This document shows, piece after piece, positions 7,247 to 14,988 of a stretch of DNA of 55,231 bases (position 1 is its first letter; the number at the start of each line of letters is the position of its first letter). Position numbers and translations under genes: made by a program. Location of the stretch: the NCBI GenBank assembly GCA_021791845.1, contig JAJYVT010000013.1, positions 1-55,231 of the forward strand, given 5' to 3'. Under the pieces are notes generated by a model, which ran no database searches, was not told the origin of the DNA, and saw nothing but the letters and a program-made list of their open reading frames with translations. The stretch comes from Actinomycetes bacterium (lineage in GTDB: Bacteria > Actinomycetota > Acidimicrobiia > Acidimicrobiales > RAAP-2).

Positions 7247-9273
7247 TGCAGCGCGGCGGTGACCGCCAGGGCGATCAGGAGCGCGATCAGCATGTACGCC
7301 ACGTAGGCGTTGAGGTTCCCGGACTGGAGCCGCTTCGCCAGCCGGGCGACGGCGAGGACCCCGGTCCGGAGCGGCCGGTACACGTACGTCTCCAGGGGCT
7401 CGACAACGCGGGTCTCGGCCACGACGGGGACCTCGGTGAGGACCGGTTGCCGGCCGTCCTCCGGCTCGAGGATGGTCACGACCCGGCGGGTGCCGAGCAC
7501 GTTGCCGAGCACGCGCCGCAGCGGGTTGGCGAAGCCGAACGCCGTGTAGGCGGCCGGTTTCGACACGGCCGACGTGGCGGAGTGCCAGGCCGGGACGCGG
7601 CGGACCCGGAGGTAGCGCCCTCTTGACAGGGCGAGCGTCATGGCGAAGACGGCGAGGAAGGCCGTGGGCATGGCGATCCACAGCCACGACGGCGACAGGA
7701 TCGAGAACCCCTGGAACACGGGCTGGAGCACCCAGGGCGACTTGAGGGCGGCGGTGGTGGCGCCGTGCCGGACGAGGGGGCTCAGGCCCAGTGCGATGTA
7801 GCGCACCTCCCACGGGCTGACGGCGGCCACGCCGAGGCAGCCGGCCAGCAGGGCGACGAGGCCGGCCTTCCCCACGACCCCGGTCTCCCGGGCGCGCCCG
7901 GCCACGGCCGCGGTGGGCCGACCGAGGAGGGCGAGCCCGAGGACGCGGAGGAAGGTCAGGGCGGCCACGCCGGTCGTCAGCGCCACCAGGGCTCCGGCGC
8001 CGGCCAGTCCCAGCCTCAGGGCGAGGCCCGACAGGCGGAACTGCTGCATCAGCGCCTCGAGGATGAACCACTCCGACACGAAGCCGATCGTGGGCGGCAG
8101 GCCCGCCAGCGCCACCGCACCGGCCCCGAAGGCGGCGCCGCTCCAGGGCATGCGCCGGCCGACGCCCCGGAGGACGTCGAGGTCGTCGCTGCCCACCGCC
8201 CCCTCCACGTTGGCCAGCGACGAGAAGAGCGCCGACTTGGCGATGGCGTGCGCCACGGTCTGCAGCGTGGCCGCCAGCAGCCCCATCGCCATCAGCAGCT
8301 CGGAGCGGACCACGGCCCCGGTCAGGGCTACGCCGTAGGCGGTGACGATGAGGCCGGCGTTCTCGACCGACGAGTAGGCGATCACGCGCGCCAAGCGGCC
8401 CTGGACGGCGGCGAAGACGATGCCGAGGAGCGCCGTGGCGCCTCCGGCCAGGAGCACGATGACCACCAGCCAGACCGGGGGCCGGCCGAGGATGCCGAGG
8501 AAGCGCCACAGCCCGTAGACGCCGACGTTGGCGGCGATGCCGGCCATGGCCGCCCTCGCCGGGCCCGGCGCGGCCGGGTACCCCACCGGCATCCACACCT
8601 GGAAGGGCACGATCCCGAGCTTGGCCCCGAAGCCCACCACCACCAGGGTCCAGGCGACGTCGTGCACCGCGCCCGGCCCCACGGCGTGCCAGCGGGCGAG
8701 GGTGAGGCTCCCGGTGTGGCCGGCGAGGAGCAGGAAGGCGAAGAGCAGCGCGGCGCCGCTCACCTTCCCCATGCCCACGGTGGACCAGGTCGCGCCGGTC
8801 TGGCCCTTCCGCCGGGTGACCGCGGTCAGCATGTAGAAGGAGACGGTGAGGGCCTCCCAGGCGAAGAGGAAGGTGAAGGCGTCCGCCGCGCACAGGATCA
8901 CGGCCACCGCGCCCAACAGGAGCAGGTAGCCGGTGGCCGTGCCCCGCCGGTGCTGGCGGTCGGCGGGCCGCACCCAGGAGACGAAGCACGCCGACACGGC
9001 GACGCCGAGCCCGAAGAGCAGCGTGAGGAACAGCCCGGCGAGGTGGTCGATCCTGAGGGCGTTGTGGCCGACGCCGAAGACGGCCGAGAAGTCGACCGTG
9101 GTCGCCGCCGTGGTGGTGGCGTGGATCCCGAGCGCGAGGAAGCAGGCGCTCCCGGCGATGGCCAGCGCGTAGGGGACGACGCGGGTGACGACGTGCCGGA
9201 CGCCCCCGACGGCGTCGACGACGACGCCGGCGGCAAAGCACGCCAGGCCGGCCGCCACCAGCATGCTGCTCAC
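7243..9273 (-). CDS. hyfB: HyfB-like antiporter subunit of Ehr complex
   Basis: A 676-aa polytopic membrane protein of the NuoL/MrpA/HyfB group. It keeps the residues of the proton path: FAWEALTVSFYML (TM5 Glu), GFGAKLGIVPFQVWMP (TM7 Lys), the broken-helix region and SSVENAG. A soluble stretch near residues 540-620 (RRVVTILEPEDGRQP, VVEPLETYVYRPLR) and a C-terminal TM match the lateral extension of HyfB/HycC. GTG 9273 overlaps the upstream stop by GTGA. The subunit should move protons across the cytoplasmic membrane in an energy-converting complex. See the small and large subunit entries for the missing redox ligands. Confidence 0.9.
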   Translation of the reverse strand: MSSMLVAAGLACFAAGVVVDAVGGVRHVVTRVVPYALAIAGSACFLALGIHATTTAATTVDFSAVFGVGHNALRIDHLAGLFLTLLFGLGVAVSACFVSWVRPADRQHRRGTATGYLLLLGAVAVILCAADAFTFLFAWEALTVSFYMLTAVTRRKGQTGATWSTVGMGKVSGAALLFAFLLLAGHTGSLTLARWHAVGPGAVHDVAWTLVVVGFGAKLGIVPFQVWMPVGYPAAPGPARAAMAGIAANVGVYGLWRFLGILGRPPVWLVVIVLLAGGATALLGIVFAAVQGRLARVIAYSSVENAGLIVTAYGVALTGAVVRSELLMAMGLLAATLQTVAHAIAKSALFSSLANVEGAVGSDDLDVLRGVGRRMPWSGAAFGAGAVALAGLPPTIGFVSEWFILEALMQQFRLSGLALRLGLAGAGALVALTTGVAALTFLRVLGLALLGRPTAAVAGRARETGVVGKAGLVALLAGCLGVAAVSPWEVRYIALGLSPLVRHGATTAALKSPWVLQPVFQGFSILSPSWLWIAMPTAFLAVFAMTLALSRGRYLRVRRVPAWHSATSAVSKPAAYTAFGFANPLRRVLGNVLGTRRVVTILEPEDGRQPVLTEVPVVAETRVVEPLETYVYRPLRTGVLAVARLAKRLQSGNLNAYVAYMLIALLIALAVTAALQ

Positions 9274-10076
9274 GCGCCCGCCCCCCGGGCCGTCCCGTGC
9301 CCGCCTCCGGGAAGGAGGCCCACGGCCAAGAGGATGGCGGACAGGAGCCCGAACGGCGACGGCGGCGCCCCCGGGAGCCACACGTCGACGGGGACGGTGT
9401 CCCCCACCCCCCCCGCCGCCGCGTACCCTCGGCCCACCAGCCCGCCGCCGACCGCGTCGACGCCGGCGGCGATCACGACCTTCGGCTCCGGCATGACCTC
9501 GTAGGTCTCGCGCAGCGGCCCCAGCATCCCCGCCGCCCCGACGCCGGTCGCCAGCAACAGGTCGGCGTGCCGGGGGCTGGCGGTGAAGAAGATCCCGAGG
9601 CGGTGGACGTCGTACACCGGGTTGGTGAGCGCCGCGACCTCCCACTCGACTGCGCCGTCGGACCCGGCGTCCACGTGGCGCACGTGCACCGACCGGCGCA
9701 ACGCCCGGACCCGGCGGTGCAGTGCCGCCCTCGCGGCGGCGACGGCGGCGTCGCTCTCGGGTAGCGCCGGCACGACCAGCGCCTCGCGGGCGACGCCGGC
9801 CGTCTCGAAGTCGGCGTCGAGCTCGAAGGCTTCGGGGGCGAGCGCGACGCACCGCCCGCACAGGACGCACCGTCCCCGGTCGAGCCGGGGCCCGTCGGCG
9901 CCGTCGGCGATGGCGTCGGTCGGGCATGCCGTCGCCGCCGCCCCCACCCGCGACCGGTCGTGCGGACCGGGACGGACGGCCACCGCGGCCCGGAATCCCC
10001 GGCCGTAGCCGTCGGGACGGCGGGGGTAGGGCGTGGTGACGATCCCCTCGCGCAACCCTCTCGGGATCCACGGCAT
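9270..10076 (-). CDS. NuoB/HyfI-like small subunit fused to ferredoxin-like domain, cluster cysteines lost
   Basis: A 268-aa fusion. Residues about 40-95 form a ferredoxin-like segment with four Cys (ACPTDAI and CVLCGRC), enough for one 4Fe-4S cluster; the usual fourth Cys of the second motif is Ala. Residues about 125-250 match the small subunit of group 4 hydrogenases: ALTNPVYDVHRLGIFF, SPRHADLLLATG, LRETYEVMPEPKVVIAAG, VPVDVWLPGAPP. All cluster-ligating cysteines of that domain are gone: the SCNGCE block reads SDGAVE, GDCA reads GVDA and PGCPP reads PGAPP. The proximal cluster therefore cannot form. The gene starts 19 bp after hycE with AGGGGGG as ribosome site. It may be an electron entry point or only a structural part. 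Confidence 0.85.
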   Translation of the reverse strand: MPWIPRGLREGIVTTPYPRRPDGYGRGFRAAVAVRPGPHDRSRVGAAATACPTDAIADGADGPRLDRGRCVLCGRCVALAPEAFELDADFETAGVAREALVVPALPESDAAVAAARAALHRRVRALRRSVHVRHVDAGSDGAVEWEVAALTNPVYDVHRLGIFFTASPRHADLLLATGVGAAGMLGPLRETYEVMPEPKVVIAAGVDAVGGGLVGRGYAAAGGVGDTVPVDVWLPGAPPSPFGLLSAILLAVGLLPGGGHGTARGAGA

Positions 10077-10095
10077 CAGGCGTCCCCCCTGGTCC

Positions 10096-11592
10096 TCATC
10101 CTGCCACCCCGGCGATCGAGAGCCCGAAGCTCGCCTCGATGAACGCGAAGTCGGTGAGGATGTCGTTGGGGAAGGCGACGTGGAAGAGGCCCAGGTTGTG
10201 AAAGGAGGCGGAGCGGGGCTTCACCCGGGTCAGGCGGCCGTCGTCCATCGTCACGAAGTAGAAGACCTCCCCCTGGGGCGCCTCTGCCCACCCCACCGCC
10301 TCGCCGCCCACCCGGTCGCCGACGTCGACGGCCCACGGCGCGCCGCCGCCCACCTCCTCCAGCCGGTCGACCGCCTGGCGGATGAGGTGGAAGGCGCCTT
10401 CGATCTCGTCGATCCGGACGCGCTGGCGGGCCAGGGCGTCGCCCTCGGGGTGCGGATCGAACAGCTGGTGGCCCAGCCGCCCGTAGGCGGCGTAGGGCCG
10501 GGCCAGCCGGGCGTCGTCGCTCTGGCCCGACCCCCGCCCGAGCGGCCCGAGGGCCCCGTAGTCCTGGGCCAGGTCGGCGGGGATCACCCCGGTGCCGCGC
10601 AGCCGGTCGAGGAAGGAGGGGGTGGCCATGAGCATGCGGAGGTCGGACCGGATGTCCCGCTGGAGCTGGTCGATGGCGGCGTACAGCTCGCGGGCGGGCA
10701 CCCCCAGGCCGCTGCTCACCCCGCCGGGGACGACGACGCCCCGGCCGAAGCGGCTCCCGCACAGGCGCGCCCGCAGCCGGAGCAGCCGCTCCTTGTGGAG
10801 GCTCAGGCGGGCGAAGGCGACCGCCTGGCCCGCCCCCTCGCTGTGGCGGATGGTCGAGTCGAGGTGGTTGGCGATCCGCTCGAGCTCGGCGTGGACCACC
10901 CGCACCAACCCCGCCGGCTCGGGCACCTCCACCCCGGCCAGCCGCTCCACCGCGCCGGCGAAGGCGACGGCGTGGGCCACCGACGCCACGCCCTCGGTGC
11001 GCTCGGCGAGGAGCGTGCCGTCGGCCGCGTCCATCCCCTCGAAGCGGGCCTCGATGCCGCGGTGCTTGTAGAAGACCCGGGTGCGGAGGCTCGGGATGTC
11101 CTCGCCGGGCGTTTCGACGAGGTACTCGACCGACTCGAACACGCCGGAGCGCACCGGTCCGTAGGGGATGGTGAAGACCCCCTCCCCCCGGAGGCGAGGC
11201 GGCAGGGGCGCCACGTCGAGCTCGACCGCGTCCCGGGGCTTCCCCGACCCCGGCCACGGCCGGGAGGAGCCCGGCGCCAGCGGGAGCACGAGGGGGTCGA
11301 GGTTGCGGTGGCCGATCGCCTCGAGCCCGAAGAGGTCGTGGATCTCGCGCTCGTACCAGGTGGCGCCGGCCAGGCGTGCCGTGAGCGTGGGGAACCCGGC
11401 GCACCCGTCGGGGACGACGGCCGACTCGGTGTGGAGGCCGCCAGCCTCGGCGAGGACCGCGACGAGGTGCGTCCCGTCGGCGGCCGGCGCTGCCAACAGC
11501 CCGCAGAACCGGGCGCCGCGGCCGACGCGGTCGGCGACGCGGTCGGGGAAGCGGTCCAGCTCGGCCGGGCCGGGGCCGGCGGGGGCCGTCAT
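10096..11592 (-). CDS. HycE/NuoCD-like large subunit lacking NiFe ligands
   Basis: A 498-aa fusion of a NuoC-like domain (about 1-130; EREIHDLFGLEAIGHRNLDPL) and a NuoD/hydrogenase large-subunit domain (FYKHRGIEARFEG, ERIANHLDS, GLGVPARELY). In true NiFe enzymes two CxxC motifs hold the metal. Here the N-terminal one, usually ERxCGICS, reads ERTEGVAS, and the C-terminal one, usually DPCxxCTxR, reads GLSIAGVAG at the very end. The only Cys residues are isolated. There is no C-terminal extension for a maturation protease and no hyp genes nearby. This is the Ehr (energy-converting hydrogenase-related) pattern, also seen in the mycobacterial hycE-like locus. ATG 11592 overlaps hyfF by ATGA. Confidence 0.9.
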   Translation of the reverse strand: MTAPAGPGPAELDRFPDRVADRVGRGARFCGLLAAPAADGTHLVAVLAEAGGLHTESAVVPDGCAGFPTLTARLAGATWYEREIHDLFGLEAIGHRNLDPLVLPLAPGSSRPWPGSGKPRDAVELDVAPLPPRLRGEGVFTIPYGPVRSGVFESVEYLVETPGEDIPSLRTRVFYKHRGIEARFEGMDAADGTLLAERTEGVASVAHAVAFAGAVERLAGVEVPEPAGLVRVVHAELERIANHLDSTIRHSEGAGQAVAFARLSLHKERLLRLRARLCGSRFGRGVVVPGGVSSGLGVPARELYAAIDQLQRDIRSDLRMLMATPSFLDRLRGTGVIPADLAQDYGALGPLGRGSGQSDDARLARPYAAYGRLGHQLFDPHPEGDALARQRVRIDEIEGAFHLIRQAVDRLEEVGGGAPWAVDVGDRVGGEAVGWAEAPQGEVFYFVTMDDGRLTRVKPRSASFHNLGLFHVAFPNDILTDFAFIEASFGLSIAGVAG

Positions 11593-13079
11593 CGCGGCAC
11601 TCCGAGCTCGTGGACGGCGTGGTCGAGCAGGTGGCTGAGCGCGGCGGGCGGGTGCACGCCGAGGATGGTGAGGGCCAGCAGCCCGGCCGCCATCGACGCC
11701 ACGATCCACGTGCTCACCTCGCCCTTGGGCGGCGTGACGACGGCGCCGTTGCCGCTCGCCGGCTCCGTGACGTTCGGGGAGAGCATCGTCTGGGTCGTGA
11801 ACCACGACAGCCCGAAGAAGGCGAGGGTCACGAGCACGACCAGGACGGCCGTGACCACGTCGTGCGGGTCGGAGAGGCCGCCGGACACGATGAGGAACTC
11901 GCTGCGGAAGATGCCGAAGGGGGGGAGCGCCGACAGCGCGAGCACGGCGGCAACGAGCATCGGGCCGCTCCACGGCAGCGCGCCGATGCCACCCCGGATC
12001 TTGGCCATGTCCTTGAGGCCGAACTTCCGCAGCACCGATCCGGCGCCGAAGAACGCCGTCCCCTTTGCCGCCGCGTGGCACAGCACGTGGAGCAGCACGC
12101 CGAAGATGGCGATGGGCACGCCGAAGCTCATCCCGATGGCCAGGATCCCCATGTGCTCGACGCTCGAGTACGCGAGGAGGCGTTTCATGTCCCGCTGGCT
12201 GAGCAGGTAGAGCGCGGCGAGGAGGAGCGACGCCAGGCCGAAGATCAGGAGCACGGTGCGAGGGAACGTCGGCCCGATCGCCCGCACGGTGATCTGGAAG
12301 AAGCGCAGGATGGCGTAGAAGCAGATGGCCAGCAGCGCCCCCGACAGCAGGGCCGAGACCGGCGTCGGCGCCTCGGAGTGGGCGTCGGGAAGCCACGTGT
12401 GCACGGGGACGAGGCCCATCTTGGTGCCGAACCCGAGCACCGAGAGCACGAAGGCCACGCGGACCGCGCCGGCGGGGAAGTGGCCGGCGCCGCCCAGCAT
12501 CTTGGCGTACGACAGGGAGTACGACCCCCCGAAGACCGTGGTCCCCGCGTAGTACATGACGATCGTGGCCAGCAGCGCGATCCCGAGCCCGAGCGACGCG
12601 ATCAGCACGTACTTCCAGGCGGCTTCGGTGGCGCCGTCGGTGTCGTCGATGGCGGCGAGCAGCGCGGAGACCACGGTCGTGATCTCGACGGCCACCCAGA
12701 GCAGTGCCAGGCCGTTCACGAGCAGGGCGGCGAGCATGGACCAGCAGAACAGGTTCAGCCCGGCGTAGAAGCGCCGCCCGTAGCGGGCACCGGCGGCGTT
12801 CTTGGCCAGGTGGAGGTAGCCGCCGGCAAAGAGGGAGGTCGTGGCGTAGAGGAACGCCGTCGCGACCAGGAACACCACCGACAGCGCGTCCACGCGGAGC
12901 AGGCTCCCGGCTGCGACCTGGGAGTGGTCGGCCGCGGTGGGCACGAGGACGAGGGCGAGCACGAAGGCGGCGGTGCCCGAGACGACCGACACCACGCGCG
13001 AGGCGCGGACCGGGAGGAAGAACGTGGCGACCGAGACGGCGAAGGGGAACACGAGCAGGGTCACGAGCACGGCGGGCAT
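11589..13079 (-). CDS. hyfF: HyfF/HycQ-like antiporter subunit of Ehr complex
   Basis: A 496-aa protein with about 14 predicted membrane helices, NuoN/HyfF type. The proton-path residues are intact: LLWVAVEITTVVSA (TM5 Glu), LGFGTKMGLVPVHTWLPDAHSEAPTPVSALLSG (TM7 Lys and TM8 region) and AYSSVEHMGI. The overlap with the large-subunit gene (ATGA) and a 6-bp gap from hyfE place it inside one transcription unit. A hydrophilic stretch near residues 430-460 (NVTEPASGNGAVVTPPKGEVS) separates the last helices. With HyfB it supplies two antiporter-like channels, so ion translocation is probably retained although the redox head is degenerate. Confidence 0.92.
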   Translation of the reverse strand: MPAVLVTLLVFPFAVSVATFFLPVRASRVVSVVSGTAAFVLALVLVPTAADHSQVAAGSLLRVDALSVVFLVATAFLYATTSLFAGGYLHLAKNAAGARYGRRFYAGLNLFCWSMLAALLVNGLALLWVAVEITTVVSALLAAIDDTDGATEAAWKYVLIASLGLGIALLATIVMYYAGTTVFGGSYSLSYAKMLGGAGHFPAGAVRVAFVLSVLGFGTKMGLVPVHTWLPDAHSEAPTPVSALLSGALLAICFYAILRFFQITVRAIGPTFPRTVLLIFGLASLLLAALYLLSQRDMKRLLAYSSVEHMGILAIGMSFGVPIAIFGVLLHVLCHAAAKGTAFFGAGSVLRKFGLKDMAKIRGGIGALPWSGPMLVAAVLALSALPPFGIFRSEFLIVSGGLSDPHDVVTAVLVVLVTLAFFGLSWFTTQTMLSPNVTEPASGNGAVVTPPKGEVSTWIVASMAAGLLALTILGVHPPAALSHLLDHAVHELGVPR

Positions 13080-13085
13080 CGGCGG

Positions 13086-13751
13086 CTACCCCTTCAACCG
13101 GTCGAGCTCTTCGGTGGACAAGGTCCTGGTCCGCCCGTGGTGGACCCGCATGATGACCCCGATGACGACCACGGCCACCAGGAGGTCGAAGAGGAAGGCC
13201 ACCTCCAGGATGAGGGGGAGGCCGGCAGCGAGGACCAAGGTGGCGACGTACACGCTGTTCTCCACCGAGAAGAAGCCCATCGCCTGCGAGACCACGTCGG
13301 CTCGCAGGACGATCAGCACGAAGGCGACCAGTACGGCGGCGACGGCGATGGCGAGGGCCGTCGCGGGCAGGGTCGGGGAGTGGACGTGGAGCGACCCGGC
13401 GGCAAAGAAGCCGAAGGCCGACACGGCGATGGCGATGAGGGCCATGCTGGCGACGCCGAGGACCGGGCTCCCGGCCAGGTCGACGTCGGCGTCGTGCAGG
13501 AGCCGGCTGACCAGGGCCGGGACGATCACCACCTTCAGGACGAAGGTGAGGGCCGCCAGCGCGTAGAGCGCGCCGATGTGGCGGACGGCGGCGATCTCGA
13601 GCGTCAGCGCCGTCACCACCAGCGACTGGAAGGCGTAGATCCGCACCTGCGAGCGCAGGAGCGCCGCCCGCAGCATTGCGAACTCGGTCAGGAGCACCAG
13701 CGTGGCGACGATGTCGGCGACGCCGGCGTAGGTGGACGGGGCGAGCGCCAT
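13086..13751 (-). CDS. hyfE: HyfE/HycP-like (MnhC/NuoK-related) membrane subunit
   Basis: A 221-aa integral membrane protein with about seven spans and a short charged tail (HHGRTRTLSTEELDRLKG). It resembles HyfE, which combines NuoJ/NuoK-like helices; QAMGFFSVENSVYVATLVL is the NuoK-like segment with a membrane Glu. ATG 13751 shares its first base with the end of the hycD stop (TGATG), implying re-initiation. The position between hycD and hyfF is the same set of genes as the mycobacterial hycD-hycP-hycQ-hycE locus, although there the small-subunit and HyfB genes lie at the other end. No catalytic role is expected; it is part of the proton-translocating arm. Confidence 0.88.
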   Translation of the reverse strand: MALAPSTYAGVADIVATLVLLTEFAMLRAALLRSQVRIYAFQSLVVTALTLEIAAVRHIGALYALAALTFVLKVVIVPALVSRLLHDADVDLAGSPVLGVASMALIAIAVSAFGFFAAGSLHVHSPTLPATALAIAVAAVLVAFVLIVLRADVVSQAMGFFSVENSVYVATLVLAAGLPLILEVAFLFDLLVAVVVIGVIMRVHHGRTRTLSTEELDRLKG

Positions 13752-14716
13752 CAGCCGCCCCTGGCGTAGAAGATGAACACCGCCAGCACGGCGAGCAGGA
13801 AGGCCGCGGCGAGGAACTCGGTGATCTTGAACAGGCGGAGCTTGGAGAAGAGGTTGTCGACGAGGGCGAAGATGCAGCCGAGGAGGATGGCCTTGCCCAG
13901 CAGGGCCAGGATGGCGAGCACCACCGATCCGCCGCTGCCCGTACCCGAGAGGCCCCACGGCGCCACGAACACGTTGATGAGGATCGTGTAGAGGATCAGC
14001 TGCTTCATCGCCGATCCCCACTTCAAGAGGGCCAGCGCCGGCCCGGAGTGCTCGAGCGTGCGCCCCTCGTCGATCATCCCGAGCTCGAGCGTCCCGGTGT
14101 GCGTCTCGACCGGGATGCGGCCGGTGTCGGCCAGCACCACGAGGAAGAAGGCGATGGCGGCGAACACGTGCCCCGGCCGGACGATCTCCGAGGTGGAGGA
14201 CCGCACCGTCGCCGCCATGGCGTACGGGAGGTCGGTGCTCGTGAGCAGCGCCACCGCGAAGACGACGAACAGGATGGTCGGCTCGATCAGGGCGCCGAAC
14301 GTCATGGCGCGGCTGCTCCCCAGCTGCGCGTAGGGCGCGCCCGACTCGGTCCCCGACAGGGCGACCGAGAACCCGGCCAGCGCCAGGATGAACCCGCCCC
14401 CGAGGATGTCCCCCATGTACCCGAGCGGCAGGCCGTACGTGGTCAGGACCGGGATCAGGAGCGGCACGATGAGGTAGCAGCCGAAGGCCACGACCGGGCC
14501 GGCCAGGAAGACCCAGCTGGACTCCTCGGTCACCACCGTCTCCTTGCGGAAGAGCTTGGCGAGGTCGTAGTACGGCTGGAGCATGCGAGGGCCGCGGCGG
14601 CCCTGGAGCCGGGCCTCGACGTGGGAGACGACGCCGCTCACCAGCGGAGCCCCGAGGAGGATGGTCGCGTCCTGCAGTGCCTGGATGCCCTGTGGTGCGA
14701 CGACGCCTGGCCCCAA
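13751..14716 (-). CDS. hycD: HycD/NuoH-like membrane anchor subunit
   Basis: A 321-aa protein with about eight membrane helices, first gene of the Ehr operon. The NuoH/HycD signatures are GRRGPRMLQPYYDLAKLF near residue 40 and the loop DTGRIPVETHTGTLELGMIDEGRTLEHSGP that contacts the peripheral arm in complex I relatives. The start is TTG 14716, chosen because GGGGAGG stands five bases upstream and no suitable ATG or GTG exists before the first helix. The leader carries a candidate fluoride riboswitch (14746-14805) and a hairpin CCGAA-CTCG-TTCGG at 14734-14747 next to the ribosome site. Role: anchor between membrane and soluble arms. Confidence 0.9.
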   Translation of the reverse strand: MGPGVVAPQGIQALQDATILLGAPLVSGVVSHVEARLQGRRGPRMLQPYYDLAKLFRKETVVTEESSWVFLAGPVVAFGCYLIVPLLIPVLTTYGLPLGYMGDILGGGFILALAGFSVALSGTESGAPYAQLGSSRAMTFGALIEPTILFVVFAVALLTSTDLPYAMAATVRSSTSEIVRPGHVFAAIAFFLVVLADTGRIPVETHTGTLELGMIDEGRTLEHSGPALALLKWGSAMKQLILYTILINVFVAPWGLSGTGSGGSVVLAILALLGKAILLGCIFALVDNLFSKLRLFKITEFLAAAFLLAVLAVFIFYARGG

Positions 14717-14745
14717 CGCGACCTCCCCACGCTCCGAACGAGTTC

Positions 14746-14805
14746 GGTAGAGCCATCAGCCCGTGAGGGCGGTTCGAGCAGGCGCTCGCCGGGGCGTCAT
14801 CCGGC
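14746..14805 (-). promoter_or_regulatory. Candidate variant fluoride riboswitch before the Ehr operon
   Basis: The 3' half, read leftward, is close to consensus: AACCGCCC, a four-base loop, GGGCTGATGGCTCTACC. The 5' half starts GCCGGATGACGCC with a GCCG/CGGC stem around GATG, as expected. It then has an extra GAGC-GCCT-GCTC hairpin before AACC, and the pseudoknot pairing is poor. The first base lies just after a good promoter. It is either a variant aptamer or a decayed one. Confidence 0.65.
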
Positions 14806-14811
14806 ATGGCA

Positions 14812-14839
14812 ACCATAGCCCATGCGGGATCGGGGGCAA
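14812..14839 (-). promoter_or_regulatory. Promoter of the Ehr operon
   Basis: Leftward -35 TTGCCC (14834-14839), 16-bp spacer and -10 TATGGT (14812-14817). The expected start is about 14805, the first base of the candidate riboswitch. Confidence 0.6.
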
Positions 14840-14894
14840 CGGTTGCGACGGCGCCCGCACGGGGAGGCGTCGTGGCTGGGGCGGCGGGGCTGGG

Positions 14895-14900
14895 TACGAT
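14895..14900 (+). promoter_or_regulatory. -10 element of the histidine-phosphatase gene
   Basis: TACGAT (TANNNT) lies six bases before the first G of the aptamer at 14907. It stands about 80 bp from the divergent promoter of the Ehr operon. No clear -35. Confidence 0.55.
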
Positions 14901-14906
14901 GAGAGC

Positions 14907-14953
14907 GGGCGATGGAGCTCACCCGAACTGCCGCGATGGCTGATGGCTCCTGC
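14907..14953 (+). promoter_or_regulatory. Fluoride riboswitch before a histidine-phosphatase gene
   Basis: The blocks run GGGC, GATG, GAGCTC, ACCC, GAACTGCC, a short loop, GGC, TGATGGCTCCTGC. Pseudoknot strands GGAGCU (14914-14919) and GGCUCC (14945-14950) pair fully with one wobble, the same strands as in the crcB riboswitch. P2 has three G-C pairs and one C-A mismatch. Downstream, CCTGCA (14949-14954) can pair with TGCAGG (14971-14976) abutting the ribosome site GGAGGT (14978-14983), which suggests translational control. Confidence 0.88.
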
Positions 14954-14988
14954 AGACGATCGGCATGCGTTGCAGGGGGAGGTGGGCG

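Noticed and set aside
13735-13760. Leftward GGCTGATGGCGCTCGCC resembling the 3' block of a fluoride aptamer at the hycD-hyfE junction
   Set aside because: It is the coding overlap of stop and start (TGATG). No P2 stem, AAAC block or pseudoknot partner lies upstream.
7243-14716. Calling the locus formate hydrogenlyase or a functional NiFe hydrogenase
   Set aside because: All NiFe-ligand Cys and the proximal-cluster Cys are absent, and no formate dehydrogenase or hyp genes are present.
7243-14716. Calling the locus complex I (nuo)
   Set aside because: Subunit types (HyfB, HyfE, HyfF, HycD and a NuoCD fusion without NuoEFG) fit the Ehr/Hyf set, not respiratory complex I.
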